Assembly: GCA_900543875.1 (NCBI GenBank)
Contig: UQSV01000007.1
Span: forward strand, 1-39,571
DNA from: an uncultured Coriobacteriaceae bacterium
Lineage (GTDB): Bacteria; Actinomycetota; Coriobacteriia; Coriobacteriales; Atopobiaceae
DNA: 39,571 nt
Direction of reading: 5' to 3'
Under the pieces are notes generated by a model. That model was given only the letters and a program-made list of their open reading frames with translations, made no database searches and was not told where the DNA came from. Shown piece after piece: positions 31,825-39,569 of this stretch (position 1 is its first letter; the number at the start of each line of letters is the position of its first letter). The position numbers and the translations under genes are program-made.

Positions 31825-31859
31825 AATAAGCGGGGCGGCTCCAGCTGGGACCGCCCCGC
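31825..31859 (-). terminator. Terminator of the YfcE-like gene
   Basis: GCGGGGCGG (31830-31838) pairs with CCGCCCCGC (31851-31859). On the minus strand it is followed by TTATTAG. It lies six bases past the gene stop. Confidence 0.8.
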
Positions 31860-31865
31860 CTGTGT

Positions 31866-32450
31866 CTAGCCCTCGAGAACCACGTGGCGCACGGCGCCGT
31901 TCTCGTAGATGCCGTAGCTGTGCGTTCCGTCCTTGGGGATGGAGACGCTGCCGGGGTTGAACGCCCAGACGCCCGGGTGCCCCGACGCGGGCTCGCTCAC
32001 CTTCTTGTGAGTGTGGCCGTAGAGCAGAATCGAGCCCTCCGGCAGATCGGGCAAGTGGTCGACGCTGTTGTGGAAGCCCGCCCCCCACACGTGGCCATGC
32101 GTGCAGAACAACTCGCAGTCGCTCTTCTCGCGCGGGGAGCCGTCTGCGGCAAGCGTGGCCGTGGGGTCGAGGATGGTGGTGTAGTCGCCCATGCAGGGGA
32201 AGTCGAGGACCATCTGGTCGACCTCGGCCTCGCAGTTGCCGCGCACGGCGATGATGCTGCCTGCGAGTGGGTTGAGCATCGCGATGACCTCCTTGGGCGC
32301 GTAGCCCTCGGGCAGGTCGTTGCGCGGGCCGTGGTAGAGCACGTCGCCCAGGATGAGCAGGCGGTCGGGCTGCTCGGCGTCGAGCGCGTCGACGAGGCGG
32401 CGGCACCAGGTGGCCGAGCCGTGGATGTCGCTTGCGATGAGGAACTTCAC
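31866..32450 (-). CDS. YfcE/MJ0936-type metallophosphodiesterase
   Basis: A 194-residue calcineurin-like phosphoesterase. Metal-binding motifs in order: DIHGS (residues 8-12), GDVLYHG, GNCE (usual GNCD), THGH and GHTHK. This set and length match YfcE-like phosphodiesterases that cut small phosphodiesters. GTG 32450 is taken as the start because GGAG lies six bases upstream and the protein then begins VKFLIASDIHG. It is 112 bases downstream of the M20 amidohydrolase gene in the same direction and may be co-transcribed. The physiological substrate is unknown. Confidence 0.9.
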   Translation of the reverse strand: MKFLIASDIHGSATWCRRLVDALDAEQPDRLLILGDVLYHGPRNDLPEGYAPKEVIAMLNPLAGSIIAVRGNCEAEVDQMVLDFPCMGDYTTILDPTATLAADGSPREKSDCELFCTHGHVWGAGFHNSVDHLPDLPEGSILLYGHTHKKVSEPASGHPGVWAFNPGSVSIPKDGTHSYGIYENGAVRHVVLEG

Positions 32451-32562
32451 GTTGGTCTCCAATCGTGGTGGTCTTGTGCGAGAAGAGCGGCCGTGTGCTG
32501 CGCGGGCGTTGCGGGCTGCTATCGCCCGAGCGTCGTGCCGGCCGTCGGCGGCGTTTTCGCAG

Positions 32563-33711
32563 CTAGGCGATGCCCAGCAGCATGCGGTAGGCGGCGAGGC
32601 CGTGCACGAGCACGCCCTCGTCCATGTGGAACTTGTTGGAGTGCAGCGGCTCGCTCGTGCCCGTGCCCAGCAGGAAGAAGACGCCGGGCAGGTGGCGCTG
32701 GTAAAAGGCGAAGTCCTCGGCAATGAGCAGGGGCTCCTCGATGCCGTCGAGCGTGTCGCCCAGGGCGCCCGCCGCAAGCGCGTAGAGGGCGCGGTCGTTG
32801 TCGACGGGTGGGTAGCCGGTGGCAAAGCTCAGGTCGTAGGTGCAGCCGTATGCCTCGCAGGCCTGGGCCGCGCACTGCTCGACGCCCGTGCGGGCGCGGT
32901 CGAACATATTGTCGGAGAAGACGCGCAGGCTACCCTCGACGGCACTGCTCGCGCTGATGGCGTTGCAGACGGTGCCGCTCTCCATGTGGCCAAACTTGAG
33001 CAGGCACGGCTCGTCCTGGGAGAGGCGGGCCATGAGGGTCTCGACCTCAGTGAGGAAGTGCGCGGCGGCGAGCAGGGCGTCGTGGCCGTCCGCGCTCTTG
33101 GCGATGTGGCTCGAGGTGCCGTGCACGTTGAGGTGCGTCTCGCTGGCGCGGGCAAGCAGCGGGCCCGGGCGGCTCGCGATGGTGCCGGCGGGCAGGTCGG
33201 GCCAGACGTGGAAGCCAAAGATGCGGTCGGCGCCGTAGCGCTCGAACACGCCCGACTCGCAGACGAGGCGGGCGCCGCCGGTGGTCTCCTCGGCGGGCTG
33301 GAACACGAACAACACGTTGCGCGGCAGCAGGTGTGCGGCCTCGGTGGCATCTCCTGCCATTACCTCGTTGACCCAGCAGGCGGCGGCAAGCGCCATGGCC
33401 ATGTGTCCGTCGTGGCCGCAGGCGTGCATGTGGCCGGGTTTGGTCGAGCAGAACGAAACGCCGCTGCGTTCGGTGATGGGCAGCGCGTCCATGTCGGCGC
33501 GGATGGCCGTGGCGGGCCCATGCGGGCGGCCCAGCTTGGCATCGACGTCAAAGAACGCGGCGACGCAACCCCTGCACGGGCTCGTCACCTCGCACGACAG
33601 GCCGTCGAGCACGCCGTGCACGTAGGCGATTGTCTCGGGCAGGTCAAAGTCGAGCTCAGGAATGCGGTGCAGGTCCTGGCGGAACTTGGTGAGCAGGGCA
33701 AGGTCTTCCAT
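32563..33711 (-). CDS. M20 family amidohydrolase (possible N-acetyl-diaminopimelate deacetylase)
   Basis: A 382-residue metallo-amidohydrolase of the M20D group. It starts with the typical RQDLHRIPELDFDLPET. Metal motifs are ADMDALP, HACGHDGHMAMALAAA and FQPAEETTGGARL, with a later dimerisation domain (about residues 180-290) and a C-terminal EDFAFY. Family members include N-acetyl-L-amino-acid hydrolases, hippuricase, IAA-amino-acid hydrolases and N-acetyl-diaminopimelate deacetylase. The lysine cluster only 1 kb away has dapH, whose product requires such a deacetylase, so this gene is a candidate for that step; this is inference. ATG 33711 follows ACGGAG. The 286-base stretch upstream shows a -10-like TATAGT (33744-33739) and little else. 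Confidence 0.88.
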   Translation of the reverse strand: MEDLALLTKFRQDLHRIPELDFDLPETIAYVHGVLDGLSCEVTSPCRGCVAAFFDVDAKLGRPHGPATAIRADMDALPITERSGVSFCSTKPGHMHACGHDGHMAMALAAACWVNEVMAGDATEAAHLLPRNVLFVFQPAEETTGGARLVCESGVFERYGADRIFGFHVWPDLPAGTIASRPGPLLARASETHLNVHGTSSHIAKSADGHDALLAAAHFLTEVETLMARLSQDEPCLLKFGHMESGTVCNAISASSAVEGSLRVFSDNMFDRARTGVEQCAAQACEAYGCTYDLSFATGYPPVDNDRALYALAAGALGDTLDGIEEPLLIAEDFAFYQRHLPGVFFLLGTGTSEPLHSNKFHMDEGVLVHGLAAYRMLLGIA

Positions 33712-33960
33712 GGTTCTCCGTCCCTTGTGGTTGCCAAGACTATACGCCGCCGCGGCACCCACGCCGGTGCAGACGGTGTCGGTCGGGAGAGGCGGCGCCA
33801 CCGTTGAGGCCACTGACTACATCTGAGAGAGTGACCACAAGGGCAGAGTCACGAGCCTCTCGCTCCTCAGTTGCCGGTGGATGGATGACGATACGCTTGC
33901 CTTTGTCGTGCAGGCTTCCTTCCCGTGTGACCCTGCCAGCAAGCCCCAGGCCAAAACAAG

Positions 33961-33995
33961 AAGTGGGACAGTTGCCCGGAGCAACTGTCCCACTT
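33961..33995 (-). terminator. Terminator of the small Tat lipoprotein gene
   Basis: A perfect 15-bp stem, AAGTGGGACAGTTGC (33961-33975) with GCAACTGTCCCACTT (33981-33995), loop CCGGA. On the minus strand it is followed by CTTGTTTTGG. It begins three bases past the stop. Confidence 0.9.
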
Positions 33996-33997
33996 TG

Positions 33998-34432
33998 CTA
34001 TTCCTCGACCTTGTCGAGCTCGCGCACGTCTCCGCCGCCATGGTCGACCATAACGTGGCCAATGCCGTCCACATCGCCCTCGCTGGGCGTAAGCCGCCAC
34101 TCGGTGAGCAGCAGGTCCATCGTCTCGGGTCCGTCCTTGCTCTCGAGCGTCACCGTGAGCGTGTCGCCGCTCTGCTGCACCTGCGCGACCTTCTCGCCGG
34201 GAATCGAGCCGCCCGCCAGCTGCAGCTGAATGAAGCCATCGCGCGCGGCCCAGCCCTCGCCGGGCATCGCCACGGTGCCGCCGTCGGCAACCTTCCAGGT
34301 GAGCACCGCGAGCGAGTCGTCCTGCGCGGCAACCCAGCCCGCCACGCTGGCCTGCTGCTGGCAGGCCGTTAGCGCGGGCGTCGCCACCAGTCCGGCGACT
34401 GCGGTCACGAAGGTCCTCCTCGTCATGCTCAT
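33998..34432 (-). CDS. Small Tat-exported lipoprotein, function unknown
   Basis: A 144-residue protein with a twin-arginine motif (TRRTFVT, residues 4-10) and lipobox LTAC (Cys near residue 24), so it is probably a lipid-anchored surface protein. The mature part is short, beta-rich in appearance (VLTWKVADGGTVAMPGEGW, FIQLQLAGGS, TLTVTLESKDG) and ends in an acidic tail. I do not recognise the family. ATG 34432 follows GGGAG at seven bases; a second in-frame ATG is at 34426. It is divergent from the lysine riboswitch-lysA transcript and ended by a strong hairpin. Confidence 0.75.
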   Translation of the reverse strand: MSMTRRTFVTAVAGLVATPALTACQQQASVAGWVAAQDDSLAVLTWKVADGGTVAMPGEGWAARDGFIQLQLAGGSIPGEKVAQVQQSGDTLTVTLESKDGPETMDLLLTEWRLTPSEGDVDGIGHVMVDHGGGDVRELDKVEE

Positions 34433-34561
34433 GCGGGTCTCCCTCTCGAGGCTCGTGGGCGTTTTGCTCGCATTCTACCCGTCCCTCTGTCCCTGCAGAT
34501 GGCGAGTGGGTAACGTCTTGCCGCCAATCGCCCTGCGTCGCGGGCGTTGTGTTACGGTAGC

Positions 34562-34750
34562 TGAACTGATAGAGGCGCGGGGAAGAAGAAGCGCGAGCGA
34601 GCCGACGGGCTGTGACCTCGTGCGGGAGCAACCCCGCCGAACTCGGGCGCCCGTCACGGCGCAACCGGGTGGGCTTGCGGGAGACACCCGCAAGACTGTC
34701 TGCAGTGGCCGCCCCGCGCGGCCGCCCGTCCCTGCAGGAGCGCTATCGAT
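34562..34750 (+). ncRNA. Lysine riboswitch (L-box) leader of lysA-dapA-dapB-dapH
   Basis: Conserved L-box blocks occur in the right order. GATAGAGGCGCG (34568-34579) is the 5' side of P1/J1-2. GGAGC..GCCGAA (34625-34640) is in the P3 area. ACCGGG (34664-34669) opens a stem, GCTTGCGGG with CCCGCAAG (34673-34695), that ends in ACTGTC. GGAGCGCTATC (34737-34747) closes P1, with GATAG (34568-34572) pairing CTATC (34743-34747). The aptamer ends 12 bases before ATG 34760, next to the ribosome-binding site TTGGAG. No terminator with a U tract follows. This suggests translational control: lysine binding would stabilise P1 and hide the start region. Recognition is by comparison with remembered B. subtilis, E. 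coli and Thermotoga sequences. Confidence 0.85.
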
Positions 34751-34759
34751 TGGAGCCGC

Positions 34760-36181
34760 ATGAGCGCGCCGCACGATCATACCCCGCCTATCCAGGCGCA
34801 AAACCCTAGCTACAACGTTGCCTCGGTCGAGGACGTCGAGAAGCTCCCCAACCACGGCTATAGCCTCAAGACGCCGTTTGCGAGCAAGGTCGTCCTCGAG
34901 GCGGCGGCCGAGAAGTATCCCACGCCCTTCTATCTCTATGACGAGGCGGGCATCCGTCGCAACGCGGAGGCCGTGCGCGAGGCCTTCTCGTGGAACCCCG
35001 GCTTTCGCGAGTACTTCGCCGTCAAGGCCAACCCCAACCCGCGCCTCATCTCGATCCTGCACGAGTACGGTTGCGGCTGCGACTGCTCGAGCTACACCGA
35101 GCTCCAGATTGCCCAGGCCCTGGGCATCACCGGCCAGCAGATTATGTTCTCCTCAAACGACACACCCGCCGCGGACTTTGCCAAGGCCCGCGAGCTGGGT
35201 GCCCTCGTGAACTTTGACGACATCAGCCACATCGACTTCTTCGAGAAGGTCGCGGGGCCCATCCCCGAGACCGTGAGCTGCCGTTTTAACCCGGGCGGCC
35301 TGTTCCAGCTTGCTAACGGCATCATGGACAACCCCGGAGACTCCAAGTACGGCATGACCACCGAGCAGCTCTTCGAGGCGTTCTCCCTGCTCAAGGCCAA
35401 GGGCGCCAAGAGCTTTGGCATCCACGCGTTCCTCGCGAGCAACACGGTCACCAACGAGTACTACCCCAAGCTCGCGCGCATCCTCTTTGAGCTTGCCGTC
35501 GAGCTCGAGCGCAAGACCGGCTGCCACGTGGCGTTCGTGAACCTCTCGGGTGGCGTCGGCGTGCCCTACCTGCCCGGCCAGGCCGCAAACGACATCCGCG
35601 CCATTGGCGAGGGTGTGCACGCCGCCTACGACGAGATCCTCGTGCCCGCCGGCATGGGCGATGTCGCCATCTACACCGAGATGGGCCGCTTCATGATGGG
35701 CCCTTATGGCTGCGTGGTGACCCGAGCCATTCACGAGAAGCGCATCTACAAGGACTACATCGGCGTGGACGCCTGTGCCGTGGACCTCATTCGCCCGGCG
35801 ATGTACGGCGCCTACCACCACCTGAGCGTGGCGGGCCAGCCGGGAGGGCCCGACAAGACCCAGGCCGAGGCCACCGAGGTCTACGACGTCACGGGCAGCC
35901 TGTGCGAGAACAACGACAAGTTCGCCATTGACCGCCACCTGCCGCCCATCGAGGAGGGCGACCTCATCGTCATGCACGACGCGGGCGCCCACTGCTACGC
36001 CATGGGCTACAACTACAACGGCCGCCTGCGCCCCGCCGAGGTGCTGCTGCGCGAGGGCGGCGCGACCGAGCTCATCCGCCGCCGCGAGATGCCGATGGAC
36101 TACTTCGCCACGCTCGACGTGCTGCCCGAGGCCTTTGCCAACCTCGCCGCCGAGAGCGAGGGCGTCACCGGAATCAAGTAG
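34760..36181 (+). CDS. lysA: Diaminopimelate decarboxylase
   Basis: A 473-residue PLP enzyme of the alanine-racemase fold (type III) that makes L-lysine from meso-diaminopimelate. The PLP lysine is Lys89 in YFAVKANPNP. Further motifs are the HAFLASNT strand (usually HxGS), LSGGVGVPY for phosphate binding, EMGRFMMGPYG (usual EPGR, here Met for Pro) and CENNDKFA, where most enzymes have CESGD. It is longer than the usual 420 residues, mainly by a roughly 35-residue N-terminal extension. These changes place it in a diverged LysA subgroup, and other decarboxylases of the family cannot be fully excluded. The riboswitch and the dap genes downstream strongly support lysine synthesis. ATG 34760 follows TTGGAG. 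Confidence 0.92.
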   Translation: MSAPHDHTPPIQAQNPSYNVASVEDVEKLPNHGYSLKTPFASKVVLEAAAEKYPTPFYLYDEAGIRRNAEAVREAFSWNPGFREYFAVKANPNPRLISILHEYGCGCDCSSYTELQIAQALGITGQQIMFSSNDTPAADFAKARELGALVNFDDISHIDFFEKVAGPIPETVSCRFNPGGLFQLANGIMDNPGDSKYGMTTEQLFEAFSLLKAKGAKSFGIHAFLASNTVTNEYYPKLARILFELAVELERKTGCHVAFVNLSGGVGVPYLPGQAANDIRAIGEGVHAAYDEILVPAGMGDVAIYTEMGRFMMGPYGCVVTRAIHEKRIYKDYIGVDACAVDLIRPAMYGAYHHLSVAGQPGGPDKTQAEATEVYDVTGSLCENNDKFAIDRHLPPIEEGDLIVMHDAGAHCYAMGYNYNGRLRPAEVLLREGGATELIRRREMPMDYFATLDVLPEAFANLAAESEGVTGIK

Positions 36182-36244
36182 AGACGGGTGCCAGCCACGG
36201 GCCCAGCTCCGCGGTCCGGCGCCTTTGAGCACTAGGGAGACAAC

Positions 36245-37135
36245 ATGGACGTTCGCAAGCTCGAGGGCTCGATCGTGGCCCTCGTCACCCCGTTCAACGA
36301 GGACGGCTCCGTCAACTTCGACCAGCTCGAGCGCCTGCTCGAGTTCCAGATCGAGAACGGCACCGATGCCATCCTCACGCTGGGCACCACCGGCGAGAGC
36401 GCGACGATGACCGACGAGGAGGACAACTCCGTCGTCGAGTTCGTCGTGAACCACGTGGCCGGCCGCGTGCCCGTCATCGCCGGCTCGGGCTCAAACTGCA
36501 CCGCCGCGCAGACCGCCAAGAGCCTCACGTACCAGAAGCTCGGTGCGGATGCCGTTCTCATCATCTCGCCCTACTACAACAAGTCCAACGAGGAGGGCAT
36601 CTACCAGCACCTCAAGCACACGGCCGACGCCGTTGACATCCCGTGCATCCTCTACAACATCCCGGGGCGCACGGGCTGCTCCATCTCGGTGCGAAACGTC
36701 GAGCGCCTGGCCGCCCACCCCAACGTGATGGGCATCAAGGAGGCCAGCGGCAACATGTCCTACGCCGCGAGCATCGCCCACACCCTGTCCGACGACTTCC
36801 GCCTCTACTCGGGCGAGGACGCGCTCACCGTGCCGCTCATGGCGCTGGGCGGCTCGGGCACGATCAGCGTCTGGGCCGACGTGCAGCCCGCCCTCGTTCA
36901 CGAGATGTGCCGCGCCTACCTCGACGGCGACGTTGCGCGCGCCACGCGCATCCAGGTCGAGGGTCAGCCGCTCATCTCAGCCCTGTTTGGCGAGGTCAAC
37001 CCCATTCCCGTTAAGGAGGCGCTGGCCCAGATGGGCCTCATGGGCGCCCACTACCGTCTGCCGCTATGCCCCATGAGTGAGGGCCCCAAGGCCAGGCTCG
37101 TCGAGGCCATGAAGGGAGCTGGTCTTCTTGACTAA
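36245..37135 (+). CDS. dapA: 4-hydroxy-tetrahydrodipicolinate synthase
   Basis: A 296-residue class I aldolase that condenses pyruvate with aspartate semialdehyde. Schiff-base Lys165 lies in VMGIKEASGN, Tyr in CILYNIPGRTG, and the Thr-Thr pair in LGTTGESATM. Length is standard. ATG 36245 is preceded by AGGGAGA. It is second in the lysA operon, 63 bases after lysA, and overlaps dapB by eight bases. Confidence 0.96.
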   Translation: MDVRKLEGSIVALVTPFNEDGSVNFDQLERLLEFQIENGTDAILTLGTTGESATMTDEEDNSVVEFVVNHVAGRVPVIAGSGSNCTAAQTAKSLTYQKLGADAVLIISPYYNKSNEEGIYQHLKHTADAVDIPCILYNIPGRTGCSISVRNVERLAAHPNVMGIKEASGNMSYAASIAHTLSDDFRLYSGEDALTVPLMALGGSGTISVWADVQPALVHEMCRAYLDGDVARATRIQVEGQPLISALFGEVNPIPVKEALAQMGLMGAHYRLPLCPMSEGPKARLVEAMKGAGLLD

Positions 37136-37895
37136 CGCCACCGCGCCGCTGCGCATCGCCATCATGGGCGAGGGTCGCATGGGCTCGCTCATTCGCTCCA
37201 CCGCCGAGGGCGTGCGCACCGAGGCCGGCACCGCCGCCTTCGAGGTCGTGGCCCAGATTGGCTTTGACCTCTCCGCCGCCGACGCCGCCCCCGCCGCAGA
37301 CGTCCTCATCGACTTTTCCAACGTGGTGACGCTGCCCGCCGTGGCGAGCTACGTGCGCCGCGTGGGCTGCGCGCTTGTCTCGGGCACCACGGGCTATACC
37401 GACGAGCAGATGGACGAGCTGCGCTCGCTTTCTCAGGTGGCCCCGGTGTTGCACTCGGGCAACTACTCGCTGGGCATCGCCGCCCTGCGCCACGCCACGA
37501 CGCTCGCCGCCCGCGAGCTCGCTGGCTTTGACGTCGAGATCGTCGAGACGCACCACAACCAGAAGGTCGACGCCCCCAGCGGCACGGCAAAGCTGCTGCT
37601 CGACGCCGTGGTCGATGCCGAGGCTGCCGAGGGCCGCGGCGAGTACCACCCGGTCTATGGCCGCGAGGGCATGGTGGGCAAGCGCGACCCGCGCGAGGTT
37701 GGCATGCACTCGCTGCGCGGCGGCACCGTCGCCGGCGTGCACACGGTGAGCTTCTTTGGTGCGGATGAGGAGGTCTCGCTCACGCACCGCGCCACGAGCC
37801 GCCAGATCTTCGTGAATGGTGCCCTGGCCGCTGCCCGCAAGATGGCCGGCCGCGAGCCTGGCATGTACGGCTTCGACGAGGTCATGTTCGGTTAA
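37128..37895 (+). CDS. dapB: 4-hydroxy-tetrahydrodipicolinate reductase
   Basis: A 255-residue NAD(P)H reductase. The N-terminal Rossmann motif is IAIMGEGRMGSLI (usual GxxGxxG; here GEGRMG). The substrate motif ETHHNQKVDAPSGTA carries the catalytic His-His and Lys. LHSGNYSLGI and GKRDPREVGMHSLRGG are also typical. The TTG start at 37128 overlaps the dapA end, which implies translational coupling; GGGAG lies about ten bases before. Confidence 0.95.
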   Translation: MTNATAPLRIAIMGEGRMGSLIRSTAEGVRTEAGTAAFEVVAQIGFDLSAADAAPAADVLIDFSNVVTLPAVASYVRRVGCALVSGTTGYTDEQMDELRSLSQVAPVLHSGNYSLGIAALRHATTLAARELAGFDVEIVETHHNQKVDAPSGTAKLLLDAVVDAEAAEGRGEYHPVYGREGMVGKRDPREVGMHSLRGGTVAGVHTVSFFGADEEVSLTHRATSRQIFVNGALAAARKMAGREPGMYGFDEVMFG

Positions 37896-37940
37896 ACATA
37901 TGATGCGTGCCGCCGCGTTGGCGGTGCAGGAGGGATTTGC

Positions 37941-38645
37941 ATGGACGCTCAGGAGATCATCAACTACATCGCCACGGCCCCCAAGAAGACGCCGGTCAAG
38001 GTCTACCTGACCCTGGCCGAGGGCGCCGAGCTCGACCTCTCAGCCGCCGACCACGTCTTTGGCGATGGCGCCTCCAAGGTTGTCTTTGGCGACTGGGAGA
38101 AGCTCGCCCCCGCGCTCGAGGCCGCGGGCGACGCCATTGCCGACATGGTGGTCGAGAACGACGGCCGCAACACCGGCGTGCCCCTGCTCGACAAGCGCAA
38201 CATTCACGCGCGCATCGAGCCCGGCGCGATCATTCGCGACAAGGTCGAGATTGGCGACAACGCCGTCATCATGATGGGTGCCGTCATCAACATCGGCTCG
38301 ATTATTGGCGAGGGTACCATGATTGACATGGGCGCCGTGCTGGGCGGTCGTGCCACGGTGGGCAAGCACTGCCACATCGGTGCCGGCACCGTGCTCGCGG
38401 GCGTTGTCGAGCCGGCGAGCGCCACGCCCGTCATCATCGAGGACGACGTGCTCATCGGCGCCAACGCCGTGGTGCTCGAGGGCGTGCGCGTGGGCAAGGG
38501 CGCCGTGGTGGCCGCCGGTGCCGTGTGCGTCGAGGACGTGCCGGCCGGAGCCGTCGTGGCCGGCGTGCCCGCCCGCGTCATCAAGCAGACAAGCGAGGTC
38601 GCGAGCGGCAAGGTGTCGCTGGTCGACGCGCTGCGCACGCTGTAG
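37941..38645 (+). CDS. dapH: Tetrahydrodipicolinate N-acetyltransferase
   Basis: A 234-residue left-handed beta-helix acyltransferase. The N-terminal DapH domain covers about residues 1-85 (MDAQEIINYIATAPKKTPVK). Hexapeptide repeats cover about 90-205 (ARIEPGAIIRDKVEIGDNAV, INIGSIIGEGTMIDMGAVLG, CHIGAGTVLAGVVEPASATP). The DapH-type N-domain and length indicate acetyl-CoA rather than succinyl-CoA use, so the acetylase branch of diaminopimelate synthesis operates. It then needs an aminotransferase and an M20 deacetylase, neither of which lies directly in this operon. ATG 37941 follows AGGAGGG. It is last of the operon. Confidence 0.95.
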   Translation: MDAQEIINYIATAPKKTPVKVYLTLAEGAELDLSAADHVFGDGASKVVFGDWEKLAPALEAAGDAIADMVVENDGRNTGVPLLDKRNIHARIEPGAIIRDKVEIGDNAVIMMGAVINIGSIIGEGTMIDMGAVLGGRATVGKHCHIGAGTVLAGVVEPASATPVIIEDDVLIGANAVVLEGVRVGKGAVVAAGAVCVEDVPAGAVVAGVPARVIKQTSEVASGKVSLVDALRTL

Positions 38646-38683
38646 GGAGGCGGGGCTGGCTGCCCCGCGCTTCCCGCGTTAGG

Positions 38684-38748
38684 GTACATAAGTTGGCGTT
38701 TTGAGCTCAACTTGCCCTGAAACCGTGGCATTCTTGCAACTTGTGTAC
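38684..38748. repeat. Inverted repeat in the region after dapH
   Basis: GTACATAAGTTG (38684-38695) pairs with CAACTTGTGTAC (38737-38748) at 11 of 12 positions. CAACTT also occurs at 38708-38713, so AAGTTG can pair with either. The 318-base gap from dapH to the last gene holds this, the terminator at 38813-38846, and TGCCCGGG/CCCGGGCA (38933-38952), a perfect 8-bp hairpin that ends 11 bases past the stop of the last gene. Confidence 0.55.
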
Positions 38749-38812
38749 ACTAGCTGGCCTATGTGAGTGCGTGCGCTGGGCGCTCGCTAACGACAAGCGT
38801 CGCTAACAAGAA

Positions 38813-38852
38813 AGAGGGAGACGAACCAGCTGGCTCGTCTCCCTCTCGTGTT
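38813..38852 (+). terminator. Terminator after the lysA-dap operon region
   Basis: A perfect 12-bp stem, AGAGGGAGACGA (38813-38824) with TCGTCTCCCTCT (38835-38846), 10-base loop, followed by CGTGTTTAA. It is about 170 bases past dapH. Confidence 0.8.
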
Positions 38853-38963
38853 TAAGCGTCAAAGCCTTGCGGCTCCCCGTGACGCCGGGCTCTTCGCCCA
38901 AGGCCACGCCACCTCTCCGCGGCGCGACCATCTGCCCGGGCGCACCCGGGCACCCCGTTGGAG

Positions 38964-39569
38964 TTAGTCCTCGGCGATCTCGGTGATGGCGGTGGGATCC
39001 ATGCCGTCCAGAGAACCCCGGAGGGAAGCGTACTCAAAGACCATCGCCTCCAAAGGCACGTTGCCGGTACGCTCTCCGATGCCCAGCATGGAGCAATTTA
39101 CGCCGCTGGCGCCGTACAGCCATGCGGTGGCGGCGTTGGAAACAGCTTTATAGAAGTCGTTGTGGCCGTGCCATTCCAGATATTCGCTTTCCACGCCGGA
39201 ATAGTGCTGCAGGCCGTAGATAATACCGGGGACACTGCGGGGCAGGGCCACTTCGGTATAGGGGACGCCGTAGCCCATGGTATCGCAGGCCCGGATGCGG
39301 ACGGGAATCCCGGCCTCCCGGGACAGCTCCATCAGCTCATTGACAAAGGGGACTACAAAGCCGTAGAAATCCGCACGGGTAATGTCCTCCAGATGGCACC
39401 GGGGCATGACGCCGGCATCGAAGGCATCCTTCACCGTGGCAAGGTAATAGTCCAGCGCCTGTCGACGGGTCATCTGCATTTTCTTGAAGATGTGGTAGTC
39501 GCTGCAGGAAACCAGAATACCGGTTTCCTTGATGCCCAGATCTTTGACCATCCGGAAGTCCTCGCGGGT
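38964..39569 (-). CDS. Re-citrate synthase / 2-isopropylmalate synthase-like protein, 3' fragment with foreign codon use
   Basis: About 200 C-terminal residues of a DRE-TIM metallolyase-type enzyme; the frame is open to the window edge and the N-terminus is outside. Visible family words are LVSCSDYHIFKKMQMTRRQA, CHLEDITRADFYGFVVPF, IRACDTMGYGVP, the metal-binding HxH in LEWHGHNDFYKAV, and GIGERTGNVPLEAMV. Clostridial homologues include Re-citrate synthase and proteins annotated as isopropylmalate or homocitrate synthase. Codon use is visibly different from the rest of the window (more A/T in third positions, CGG and GGA use), resembling gut Clostridia. The piece could be a recent transfer or a joining error in a metagenome assembly. 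Confidence 0.75.
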   Translation of the reverse strand, partial: TREDFRMVKDLGIKETGILVSCSDYHIFKKMQMTRRQALDYYLATVKDAFDAGVMPRCHLEDITRADFYGFVVPFVNELMELSREAGIPVRIRACDTMGYGVPYTEVALPRSVPGIIYGLQHYSGVESEYLEWHGHNDFYKAVSNAATAWLYGASGVNCSMLGIGERTGNVPLEAMVFEYASLRGSLDGMDPTAITEIAED

